64,000 nucleotides of DNA from Nemertoderma westbladi. Its lineage: Eukaryota > Xenacoelomorpha > Nemertodermatida > Nemertodermatidae. Location of the stretch: positions 62,001 to 126,000 of the forward strand of contig JAUCBJ010002497.1 of assembly GCA_032718475.1 (NCBI GenBank), in the 5' to 3' direction. Numbering within the stretch: the first letter of the stretch is position 1; each line of letters opens with the position of its first letter. The notes beneath the pieces were generated by a model, which made no database searches, was not told where the DNA came from, and worked only from the letters and a program-made list of their open reading frames with translations. The position numbers and the translations under genes are program-made. This document shows, piece after piece, positions 11,112-22,408 of this stretch.

Positions 11112-12700
11112 TGTGGCTGGCCACGAGAAAAGGGACCTTATGTCGCAAAACCTGATTCTGAAATAATCGCGTCTATTTTTGAACAAATTTAATTGGATTA
11201 TCAATTTAGAAATGTATAAAACGATGAGGGAAATTCAAATTGGTTCTGATATTCAATATACAGGAAATGACTAATTACAGGAAGCAATATAAGATGTTGC
11301 AGTATTGTATATCCCACTGTTTTAGGGTTTTCATGTCTGAATTTAGGGCTGTAATAAATTGTACTAATACAGTATGTAGGTACTGTAGGCCTACAGTTAT
11401 TTTTTAAATGCAATATGGCTGTCATTTTCTTAATTTCTCTTCGTTAGTTCTGAAATTTTGTAAGCACCTATAGCTATAGCACTGCGATATTAAGTGACAC
11501 TGAAGAGTGAATATCAGACTGTAATTTTCAATAGTCTACCGCTAGGGGGCGATAATGTTCTAGAATGTAAATTGCTTGTCATTTTGTTAATTCCTGTCCG
11601 TTTGTTTTTAAATTTTTCTAGACACCTTCTACAATATGGGAGGGACAAGGTGGACAAACATCTACAACACTCCCAATAAAGAATTCAAAATACGAATAAT
11701 TTTAAATTTTGTAAAAAAGAAATATTTTATTTATCAAATCATATTAGTCTACAGTTACCTAGAAATAATTAAAATAAAATAATAATTGTATCTAGTTTTG
11801 TGTCTCTCCAGTTCTCCAAATACAATATCTTCTCATCATCTCAAGAGTCTATCCGTAGGCATCGTGTCGCAGTAGCTTTTCATCACCTTTCGATCGCCGC
11901 ACCCCTTAAAATCATTCAAGAAAAAGAGGGGCATAGGTTGTAAGTAAGCCGCGGATCCTCTGCTGGCACGGTGGTATAGGAAAGAGGACTACGGTGACCT
12001 CGAAGGCAAAGCCCAGTTGTACGGAGTAAGCTGAAGGAAAGTCGACATCGCAACCAATGTGCAACCGATGAATATGTGGAATCACGCTTCTCCGCCAGAC
12101 GACCAGCAAGATGCGTTAAAAATCGGCCACACTCAGGTCCTGCAGCACCACTAGAGGTAAAAACGAGAGGAGTAAATGATGCACGTTCTACATTCAGTAC
12201 CCTATCATTATATTTCCGTCGCTTCTCAGCCTCTTGGTTCTTTAATAAATTGTCTATGATGGATGGAATATTTTTGAAAAAATTTTATCTTTTTGAAAAA
12301 ATTTAAAATTAAAAAAAAAATTATTTTGGTTACATTTTTTTTGAAAATTTTGCAAAAATTTTTTTAAAATAGTTTATTAACAATATTAATAGTTTCAAAG
12401 TGTTAAAAGTTGTATAGAAAGCCAAATAACATTGAGCTGCCTAACTATATAGTAAAAATTGCTATGATATTAATAATATTTTCCATTTTTTTTTAATAAC
12501 CGCTTATTATAACCGCTATTAATAAAAATATTTGCTACCCGATTCACCTTCACATATATCGCTATAACTTTTTTTCGGAAATAGATATTGAGACACCGTT
12601 TTTTTTGTTAAAATCTCTGGAAAATTCTGCATCCCATAGGCCTAATAACTCAAAATCGGTCTCCGGTGACATAAGGTCCCTTTTCTCGTGGCCAGCCACA
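11112..12700. mobile_element. 1.6-kb element with perfect 33-bp terminal inverted repeats
   Basis: Positions 11112-11144 and 12668-12700 are exact inverted copies, beginning TGTGGCTGGCCACGAGAAAA. Similarity then fades over about 30 bp. No transposase is visible, so this is a non-autonomous DNA element or MITE-like unit. I could not identify a clear target-site duplication at its flanks. Confidence 0.75.
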
Positions 12701-13295
12701 TGTACAAAAAATTTGGTAGGGGGTATAGGCAATCGGCACCAGTACCAATTTATACAGCAACATCATTGATATAACTTTATAACGAAACAACGCAGGTAAC
12801 TGTTCAATTATAATGGTGGTTAGTTGAATCCTATAGGACGAAGGTGACGACAGCTATCGTCGCAATAGACATGAGTTCGGGTAGCAATGATGGATACACT
12901 ACACCTCGAGAGAGTCATAACAGAGGAAAACAACATTCAAAAGGGTTATCAACAGGTTCTCAGTTGGGTTTTATACTTTGTTTGTAGGTAAAATAATAAC
13001 GGTCACCTATGGACGTACCACCTGCACTGCACAGCACACCCCAAACGCCGTAACATCTGCTTTTCATGTACCAGATAATCTTTGATAAACTCACTCATAT
13101 CTATACCGTAGTACCTAATACAATAGTATTGATTGGGGGGGAATCTTTAATTCTGGTACACAGATACACTTCACTGTGAAAGCGCAATGCTGCTCACTAA
13201 CAACTTTTTGGTTATAGAGCTGCGAGATCTCGGATACAGCAGCACGCCCCCCCCCCCCCCCCCCCCCCACACCCCCGTATTGAAGGCCGCATCAC
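12701..13295. other. Gene-free spacer with poly-C run
   Basis: No coding feature. The poly-C run at 13247-13268 lies just before the 30-bp array that follows. Confidence 0.5.
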
Positions 13296-14113
13296 CGCGA
13301 AGTGCACTGGTGTAGCGTGTAGCCCGTATCACCACGAAGTGCACTGGAGTAGCCCGTATCACCACGAAGTGCACTGGTGTAGCACGTATCACCGCGAAGT
13401 GCACTGGTGAAGCCCGTATCACCGTAAGTGCACTGGTGTAGCCCGTATCACCGGGAAGTGCACTGGTGTAGCCCGTATCACCACGAAGTGCACTGGTGTA
13501 GCCCGTATCACCACGAAGTGCACTGGTGTGTAGCCCGTATCACCACGAAGTGCACTGGTGTAGCCCGTATCACCACGAAGTGCACTGGTGTAGCCCGTAT
13601 CACCACGAAGTGCACTGGTGTATCCCGTATCACCACGAAGTGCACTGGTGTAGCCCGTATCACCACGAAGTGCACTGGTGTAGCCCGTATCACCGCGAAG
13701 TGCACTGGTGTAGCCCGTATCACCACGAAGTGCACTGGTATAGCCCGTATCACCACGAAGTGCACTGGTGTAGCCCGTATCACCACGAAGTGCACTGGTG
13801 TATCCCGTATCACCACGAAGTGCACTGGTGTAGCCCGTATCACCACGAAGTGCACTGGTGTAGCCCGTATCACCGCGAAGTGCACTGGTGTAGCCCGTAT
13901 CACCACGAAGTGCACTGGTGTATCCCGTATCACCACGAAGTGCACTGGTGTAGCCCGTATCACCACGAAGTGCACTGGTGTAGCCCGTATCACCACGAAG
14001 TGCACTGGTGTAGCCCGTATCACCACGAAGTGCACTGGTGTAGCACGTATCACCGGGAAGTGCACTGGTGTAGCCCGTATAACCGGGAAGTGTACTGGTG
14101 TAGCCCGTATAAC
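13296..14113 (+). repeat. 30-bp minisatellite, about 27 copies
   Basis: Tandem copies of a 30-bp unit containing cccgtatcaccacgaagtgc. Variants are accgcg, accggg and tatccc, and a few early copies have length changes near 13300-13430 and 13528. Because 30 is divisible by three, long open frames run through it on both strands; none resembles a protein. Confidence 0.95.
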
Positions 14114-14550
14114 CATTAATCTGCTTTTTTAATAGCTGTTTTTAGCTATTTATTTATATTCCGGAAAATATTATCGACTGTATACATTTTTGAGGAAGCT
14201 AGTTTTTTCGATAGTACCGGTACCTAATGTTTTTTTTTTAATTATAGATATACATTTTTTTATATATAAAACATTGGTTATCAATTTGTTGACTCCATTT
14301 AAACACCTGCTTTTACTGTTGCATAGATTACTATCGCGCATAGCATGTCATCGCTCATTCACTGTATAACGCTGAAAAGCAGCAGTATTTATTGCGCAAT
14401 GGAGCATAGCCAACAAAGTAATTAGTACATGACTCTAAACAAGTGTTCCTGAAAGTACCAAATAAAATATCATGGCACTTCCTTGTGTTGGATGAAAGTC
14501 GAAAACATTGGTTCTAAAAATAACGTTATCATGATAATGTTAATGATAGG
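14114..14550. other. Gene-free spacer
   Basis: AT-rich sequence between the 30-bp array and the next inverted-repeat element. Nothing recognised. Confidence 0.4.
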
Positions 14551-15127
14551 GTACTTTTGCACTTTAGGTCCCCACCCCTAGATTTTTTTTGTGTGTGTTT
14601 TTTATGCAAATTACACTACTACAAGGTTAGTGTGACTATCTAGGAACATTTTTGAACATTTTTGAACATTTTTTTTTTAGAAATTATAAAAAATGTGAAA
14701 GTCAATGATATTTCAGGAAATTATTAAAAATGTGAAAGTCAATGATATTTCAGGTTAAACTGTTGAAGAATATATTAATGACCAAAATAATTTCCAAAAA
14801 TTACTAGCTAGTAAAAAATACTAGCATTATACCATAAAAAATCTTTTTGCTAGCTAGTATTTTTAGAAATTATTAAAAATGTGAAAGTCAATGATATTTC
14901 AGGTTAAACTGTTGAAGAATATATTAATGACCAAAATAATTTCCAAAAATTACTAGCTAGTAAAAAATACTAGCATTATACCATAAAAAATGTAGGTACA
15001 TATGTATTTATGTTTAAATACATAAAAATGTTCTCAGATAATGCTATTCATATTCTAGAACATAATAATATTATGTTTCCTTGATATAAAAAAATCTGGG
15101 TGGTGGGGACCTAAAGTGCAAAAGTAC
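14551..15127. mobile_element. Short inverted-repeat (MITE-like) element
   Basis: Begins gtacttttgcactttaggtc (14551) and ends with its reverse complement at 15127. The terminal repeat is about 35 bp, with one mismatch near the inner edge. The centre holds a tandem duplication (aatgtgaaagtcaatgatat at about 14690, 14732 and 14878). At 15124 a further copy of the same terminus starts at once, sharing the GTAC, so a second truncated copy abuts the first. Confidence 0.8.
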
Positions 15128-15257
15128 TTTTGCACTTTAGGTCCCCACCCCTAGATTTTTTTTGTTAAATTAAAAATAAATAAATTCCTGTCATAAATAA
15201 ATTCCTGTCATAAATTTTTAGGAAAAAATAAGATTTTTGAAATTTTATAAAAATTCT

Positions 15258-15672
15258 AGCTACCATATTAAAACACTAGCTAGGATATTAAAACACTAGC
15301 TACCATATTAAAACACTAGCTACCATATTAAATCATTAACTACCATATTAAAATATTAGCTACCATATTAAAACACTAGCTACCATATAAAAACACTAGC
15401 TACCATATTAAAACACTAGCTACCATATTAAAACATTAGCTACAATATTAAAACATTAGCTACCATATTAAAATATTAGCTACCATATTAAAACACTAGC
15501 TACCATATTAAAACATTAGCTACCATATTAAAACATTAGCTACCATATTAAAATATTAGCTACCATATTAAAACACTAGCTACCATATTAAAACATTAGC
15601 TACCATATTAAAATATTAGCTACCATATTAAAACACTAGCTACCATATTAAAACATTAGCTACCATATTAAA
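15258..15672 (+). repeat. 20-bp array (tagctaccatattaaaacac), about 21 copies
   Basis: Tandem 20-bp units with a few base changes. Four further units in the same orientation lie at 16985-17054, on the other side of the fold-back element at 15681-16981, which therefore probably inserted into or grew within one array. Confidence 0.92.
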
Positions 15673-15680
15673 ACGGTAAA

Positions 15681-16981
15681 AGTTCCGTATAGAACTGCAT
15701 TTATATAACATAAATCATTGGTACCATAACAACAGTGAAGAGTTCTAGAACAAAAAATATATAATATACAATATTCTAGAACAAAAATTAAATAAAAAAT
15801 TGTTGTTCTAGAAAATATAGCTAGTAATTTTTTAAATTTAAAATAGCTAGTAATAAAAAGTTTTTTTTTAATGTATGGTAGCAAAGCATACGGTATGTAG
15901 TGATAGAAATATAAATTATCTGAAATACTTATCGAATACACATTAAAACGTAATATAGTGTCATTTTCTGATGACAGGGACACCCCCTCCCCCCAATTTT
16001 TTCTACAAATCTTTATCATATTGCTTGGAATTTGAAACACAACTAGTTCAACTCACCGTGGTTGTTACCATGAAGCCGGAATTTTCGATTTCGCCTTTAA
16101 ATTTTATTTATAAGCGTTTTAAAAAAGTGTCTTATGCGAAATCGCACCCTCTGTATCATTACCATTCTTCACTTTAGTCGTAATTTTTAAATAGACTTAA
16201 AATTAAATAGAATAAATGGCTTGCAGCGAACAATAATTCTTGCAATCTTTGAACGCCTATTTCTCAGCTGTTTCTCAATGAAATTCAGACATTGCTACAT
16301 ATTTGGAATCCTTTCAACGCAAGCTTTCTATTGATGTGAAAAAATTACGATTAAAGTGAAGAATGGCAATGATACAGAGGGTGCGATTTCGCATAAGACA
16401 CTTTTTTAAAACGCTTATAAATAAAATTTAAAGGCGAAATCGAATATTCTTATTGTGTTTCAAATTTCAAGCAATATGATAAAGATTTGTAGAAAAATTT
16501 GGGGGGGGGGGGGGGTCCGTGTCATCAGAAAATGACACTATATTACGGGTCATGGTGTACTTGTGGAGACGTCAGATACGTAAGGGAAATATGAATGGAT
16601 TCATTGAATTATTAAAGGCAATCAAATGCAAATACCCAATAGATTAACAAACTAATTAAAAACATATTTTGTATTCAAAAACATTTATATTCATATCAAT
16701 TTAAATGTATTGGAACTAATGCGAACTTTTAAATGTATAATTTTTGTCTTTATATTGTATATAATTTTAAATAACCTAGTGATTTTAAAATCTAAAAAAA
16801 AATGTTTTATTATTACTACCTATTTTAAATTAAAAAAAAACTAGCTACATGTTCTAGAACATAATATTTTTTATTATATTTATGTTCTAGAATAGTATTA
16901 CTTGTATATTGTTCTAGAACTCTTCAAAATTGCCATAGTAACAATGAAATATGTTTTAAAAATGCGGTTCTATACGGAACT
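15681..16981. mobile_element. 1.3-kb fold-back element inside a 20-bp array
   Basis: Starts agttccgtatagaac and ends with the inverse at 16981. Arms of at least 200 bp (15681-15880 and 16780-16981) match in inverted order, including three ttctagaac dyads each. A second inner pair of arms (about 15950-16190 against 16262-16550) matches closely and is headed by the gtaatatagtgtcattttct motif. No transposase seen. Relatives: 9885-10215 and remnants near 4790-5620. Confidence 0.82.
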
Positions 16982-16984
16982 CTA

Positions 16985-17054
16985 GCCATTAAAACACTAG
17001 CTACCATACTAAAACATTAGCTACCATATTAAAACACTAGCTACCATATTAATA
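16985..17054 (+). repeat. Right remnant of the 20-bp array
   Basis: Four units of the array at 15258-15672, same strand, directly after the fold-back element. Confidence 0.85.
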
Positions 17055-17149
17055 CACATTACACATATACTACTACTAAAGTAAAACACATGTTGCAGTC
17101 TATGCTGCATTCCGCGTTGTCGATACCCGCAAGGTAACGGTACACCTGG

Positions 17150-18265
17150 ATTATCTTTAATTAATGTCATCGGCAAATAAGTATAGCAGTAATTGTATAT
17201 GCGAAGGAATATCATTCACAAATCCGAAGAAGAGTATAACAGAAGCGACTGCTCCTTGGGGTACCCCACTGACCACAGATAACCAATCAGAATATTCACC
17301 ATCTACAACAACTCGTTGGTATCTATCGCATAAAAAATTCTCAGTCCATTTTAAAAGATTTCCTCTTATCCCGATTGTTTTGAGTTTAAGCAGTAAGCGT
17401 TTGTGGGGGACTGCGTCGAATCCTTTGTTAAAATCCCTTTAGATTATGTCGAGGGCCAGGGACCAGTTGTAGAGAACATCCAGGAGCTGTAGTGTACAGG
17501 AACGACCCTTCTGGAATCCGAACTGTTGTTGGGATATTAACATATTCTCTATACAGTGAGCCCACATGGTATCAACAACAATCCTTTCCATTAGTTGGCA
17601 TACTACCGATGTTAAGCTAATCCTTCTGTAGTTGTCGGGATCGGTTTTTGTACCTCGTTTAAATATGGGAGATATGTTTGCTAACTTCCATGAAGGGACA
17701 GTAGCAGAATCCATAGATTGTTGATCGATATTTGCCAGTGGTTGAGCAAGAGTGCTAGACAGTTCTTTGAGCATGATAGGGTAAATACCATCGGGTCCAG
17801 ATGCACTCGATGTCTTTATTTTATCAATGGCCTCTGAAGCGGGTTAAAATAGACTGTCGTTAGTTCCGTTTTGTATGTCGGTGTATACTGTACTGCACTG
17901 TGTGGATATCTTTGTTTTCAATTGTCGACATAGAGTGGTAGTGGTTGTTGAAAACTGTAGCTTTGCCTTTGTTATCAGTGACCAGAATACCATTTGTACT
18001 GTATCGATCAAATCAAACACCGCCGGTTTTATTATTCGCTTTGTGTGGATGTATTTCCAGAATTATTAGGGATTCGTTGCCACATTTGAGGCTGTAGTTT
18101 TTTCATATTGAAATTGCGCTAGTCGGGTAGATGTGCAGCATCTGTTTCTGGAACGTGTCCCATGGCTTCCGCTTTTCTTTGATTTGTCTTTTAATCCCAG
18201 TATTTAGCCACTTTGGAAGTTTCGATTGTTTCTTTCTATGAGTTGATTGTGGTATATGTTTTAGG
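17150..18265 (-). pseudogene. Degraded LINE reverse-transcriptase fragment
   Basis: On the minus strand, reading down from about 18265, translation shows LINE-type RT blocks. These include the pre-RT basic stretch (about 18150-18240), SASGPDGIYP, the fingers block ANISPIFKRGTKTDPDNYR, QQQFGFQKGRS, a palm block (RDFNKGFDAVPHKRLL), VVSGVPQGA and the catalytic FADD. Stops interrupt the frame near 17438 and 17843, and the copy ends just after FADD, so it is 3'-truncated and inactive. The layout fits CR1/Jockey-group LINEs. It lies next to the 20-bp array and upstream of a second, different LINE on the same strand. Confidence 0.82.
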
Positions 18266-18946
18266 CGAGTCAATCTAGCCGAAAAAGGGGGTCAACCCAT
18301 AACAAATTCGCAATTCATCCAAACCAATTTTTTTTATTCTACATTGCCTTGTTAATCCCCCCAAATAAAGTCTATAAAAATATATTATGCGGATCACCTT
18401 CAATTTCCTGTTTCTTTCCTTAGCAACATGGATTTTACATAGCAACAAAGGGTCTATTGGTGGGATTTTCTCCAAATTTGGTACAGACAAACTTTACTCT
18501 AATGACTATCGATTGACAGAAGTATGCACTTCTATATAGTTACCAATTTAGTTTCCAGAGCAACGGAAATTTTTAATACCAATTTTGCTGGTACAATACA
18601 GGGACCTTATTTACACAACTTCTCTACTAAAGGGTGGATGTAACCTCGCCTATCGGAATTATCGACCTGAAAAACCCTTATCCCCAAAAAATTTATTTGT
18701 TATATGATAAACTATTGTGGTTTTCAAACTAAAACAAATAAATAAATTACACCTAAAATCAATAGAGCAATCACAATTTAATTATGTGAAAAATCTTCGA
18801 ATGAATGAAATGAATGAATAATTCGTTTAATTTCCTGTACATATAGAGGAAAGTAAATAGGAAAATTACCGTTAATCACAAACACAGATTACATAAAAAT
18901 AAATAAAATATCATTGCATGAAAATCGGTATCTCATTGTTTATTAG
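18266..18946. other. Spacer between two LINE copies
   Basis: No coding feature. AT-rich, with a small ATGA/ATTC repeat near 18800-18820 that could be the 3' tail of the LINE ending at 18947. Nothing else recognised. Confidence 0.4.
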
Positions 18947-19866
18947 CTATCTAATAGCACTTGGAGCGAAAGAGTTTTGAAACATCTTGGTCCGTGTATC
19001 AGGCATTCTGTAATTATTGCGAGTTGCGGTGGAGTTTGATCGGCAACCAATAATGAAGGCGTGTAGAAGATGACTCGGCGTGTCCACAATCTTCTTTACC
19101 ATGTTGGTGAACTGTTTGGAAAACGCATCATTTAAAATGTTCATGTAAACTTGTTTTTCAATTTTTGAGTGTTTGTCAAACAGCGACAGTGGCCTCTTTA
19201 ACTTCTTTTTGAGATTCTTTGGAATGAGGGGGACCCACGCAACCGCACAGTACATATATTGTGGTACAATGTAAGTTTCAAAGAGAAATATTTTTGTATC
19301 TTTATTTGCAAACCGGATGAAAAAACTGAATTGGCGAACTATGTAATTTACCCTTTTTATAAGTTTAAATATATGAGTTTTCCATGATAGATTATTTGCA
19401 ATCCATATTCCAAGATGTTTCACTTCGGACGGACGCGGAACCTCGTCACCATCTATGTAGATTATTTCTTCTGCGATATCTAGAACTTTCTGTTCTTTAA
19501 ATTTCATTGGAATGAAACATAGTTCTTCAGATTTCTTTGCGTTTATCTTTAAGTTTTTTCATGTGATAGCTCAACAATTCGCTGGATGTTAGACTTATAT
19601 TTATCATTTTCTGCGGAATGCCTTATCGCCTGTAGATTTCTTGAGTCATCAGAATATTTTGCTAGGGATCCATCGTCAGCTCGAATTTCATCAGTGTCTT
19701 TGGTAAACAAAGGTCCACTAAGAGGACCCCCTTGGGGAAAACCAACTTTCAATGAAATAGAGGAAGATATGTTTTTTCCAGATTTAAGCGATTGAGAGAA
19801 ACCACTCATGTATGAGTGAAGCCAGCTGGCCAACCAACGCATCTCTATTGGTAATTCGTCTAAAAG
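18947..19866 (-). pseudogene. LINE 2, 3' half of the RT ORF (interrupted by BEL B1)
   Basis: The minus strand shows RT palm and thumb blocks: GFPQGGPLSGPLF, AKYSDDS in place of the usual YADD/FADD, then HLGIWIANNLSWKTHI and a C-terminal domain ending ...FAPSAIR. One stop splits it near 19548. The 5' half lies at 63400-64000. Pentanucleotide AAAAG at 19862-19866 is repeated at 63400-63404, and the LINE frame continues across the pair if the 43.5-kb insert is ignored. YSDD at the catalytic site may already be degenerate. Confidence 0.85.
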
Positions 19867-20993
19867 TGTTCGCGCTTTCAGACCTTTAGCAGTTTAACCT
19901 GCCAAATTTAGATGTCTTCTAGGTTATAAATCGACTTTAGCCTATGACGAGTATTTGATACACTACATTAGCCGAAGCCAGCCTATGCGCGACCATTCAC
20001 CCGCTGGATATACCCGGGAGACTGGATTCGGAAGCTCTGACCTTATTGCGATGTAGGCCTACTGTATTATTCGATTGATCGTTAATATATAATCTCTGAC
20101 CAATATTATTCACTTTCGGGAAATATTAACAGTTCCTTTAGGACGTGGCGCTCTAAGTATGTAAACAGAGTTATGACTTACACTAAACACAACGGGATGG
20201 CTAATGATTCACGTATAAAGCGCATTCCATAGGAGATGCTTTGTTATCTGTCACAGTCATGCACACTACCGCACAATGCTGCACACCGATCTGCCGACCT
20301 TCACTAATTTTAGTCACATATAAAGAGAACAGCAACTGACACATGTAGTGCCTATGAAATAGCATTAGATTCACTCCAAAACCAATATAATGTAAGTCGC
20401 AATTGCTATATGTAACCGGTCTCTTACCTTCAGTATATCAAGAAGATTGGGGTTTTATGATTATTTATCGATATTATCCAAATATAACAATATTCCATCA
20501 ACTGATATAATTAATAACCGACAGTAAATAGCAGTAAAATAATGCGTTGTTTGTATGAGATATGACCATATGACAAGTGTGATTCGTTTGATAACAGTTA
20601 TACGTTTCTATGATCAAAGCCGGTCTAATGTTTGGCTAAAGTCTGAAACACAGAATAATTCCACAGCCGGTGTTCTAGGCTTAGGAAAAATACACACTGA
20701 CTGAATTGCGTGAGTTTCTGTATACAATGTCCAACACAGAGTGAAAACCGCTCTGATTGGTCGACCGAACAAAGAACAAAGAAAAAGTTACACGTGGACA
20801 CAGCTGATAGATGTCGTCATCTGAGTTCCGATGTTTAGAGTATTTGAGCTTATTGCGGAGAAAAATGGCTTTTTATGTCCGCTAAAGCACACATGCAGAC
20901 ATAGCGGGCAAAATCGCTTGTTATGTCCGCTAAAATACCTACTCGGTATATTGCGGAGAAAAATAGCTTGTTACATCCGCAAAAGCTTTTACA
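19867..20993 (-). repeat. B1 3' LTR (1,127 bp)
   Basis: Ends are defined by the TSD outside and by a purine-rich cccattttctgggagagg inside. Its U3 start carries three copies of a roughly 33-bp dyad repeat (tagcgg...ccgcta type) at about 20855-20990. The U3 differs from that of B2, while the R-U5 part is homologous. Confidence 0.9.
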
Positions 20994-21071
20994 CCTCTCC
21001 CAGAAAATGGGATTTGAGTCTATAAAATATACAAAATCACAGTTTCTAAAATATAAAAATACTCTAAACAG

Positions 21072-22408
21072 TTAGTCTTTCTTGTGCGGACGGCGTTTAC
21101 GCAGTTTTTTTCTCTTTGGGGTGAGCCACTTTACTAGGAGGGCTATAACTCCTGGGTAAAGGGTGCAATACAATTGCATCGGAAGGTTTAGGGTTATGGT
21201 CGATGTCTCGTCCATTTCGATATGCTTCTCCTCGAGCTGATTTTCCTCCGCTTATCGTTGGATGCATTCGTCCAAAAACTCTTGCAGAGAATAGGGTCTT
21301 CCAAGTTCGATATCTTCTTAGAGATTCTGGATTTCCTGATCGAACTGAGATAAAGCTAATTCGTTTACCGCTTTGACTTGCTGCTGCAATTTACGTTTCT
21401 CTAAACAATTATAGGTTCCTTTTCCGATCTTTTGACGAATAGTGTCCAACACGTTTCGTACAACTCTCTCCTCCGCCTTGGTGACAGGTTGTATCGGGTT
21501 AAACCGGGACGATGATACGGTTGAATGACGATATTAGATGTCCGCGTCCCAATCCGGCTAGGTAAGATGGGCGAATATTTAGGGAGCCCACAACCGGAGT
21601 GCCACCGACTAACTGTTCGGGTAACACTAGATCTTTGAATAGTGAGTACAGTTCGGGAGGATCCGTGATACTATTAGGATCAAGAGTCTGAAGTCTAACT
21701 AGGGAATGAGGAGGTCTGACCGAGTATTCCGGAACTCTGATCATAGGTTTATTTAAGGATCGTTTGAATCGAATGAGCGTAGGTGATACATCGAACAAGT
21801 TTCGCTCGAAACTCCCATAAATATAGCGAGTAAAACCGTGTTTAAAGCAACGTCTCTACGGATGTTTATGTTTTTCCATTTGTTGGTTGGGTCTTGGGCA
21901 TTCATCGCAATAATACCAAAGACGCACGTCTTGTAGGGGAAACGCGGGTGATATTTATTCGGTTTTACAATGTTTCTCTCAAGAATTCCAAATATACGTT
22001 GGAGTTACCGCGTTTATCCGGTTCTTTAACGTCTTCTCTTTCGATTCAATTTCGAATAGAATTTTCGCATTCGATTTTCAGTTTATCGTTCCAACTCCGT
22101 TGGGTAGGATATTTAAATAGTACCATTTCCCTTTCGGTGTCGACATCGTCCGTATCGTGTAAATCGATATGACCAGTATTTAAGAAGTCCATATGCGTAC
22201 CATTACGATGCGTATAGCGAGCAGTGAATTTTCGATAGTCTAATTCACGCGTAAGTTGCTCCTGGGACATCGGCGGTTCGATATAACGACCATCGTCCTC
22301 CGTAGTAGTTGGACTAGCGTCGCTGCGTATCAAGCTATCAACAAACGCTTGCAACGGTAGAGTATATTTCTCCCATATACCAAGATCATCTTCTATCAAC
22401 TCAGTCAT
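21072..22408 (-). pseudogene. B1 3' ORF (post-pol), broken
   Basis: Starts MTELIED at 22408 and ends in a basic tail at 21072; frameshifts and stops lie between (open pieces 22408-22046 and 21798-21499). The same ORF occurs in B2 at 49694-50979. It sits between the pol remnant and the 3' LTR, the place of env in some BEL elements. I see no signal peptide, membrane span or known domain, so function is unknown. Confidence 0.65.

Noticed and set aside
13428-14132. Open frames of 200-234 codons on both strands
   Set aside because: They run through a 30-bp minisatellite whose period is divisible by three; the peptide is a pure repeat with no domain.
15258-15672. CRISPR-like direct repeats
   Set aside because: The 20-bp units are contiguous with no spacers, and the genome is eukaryotic.
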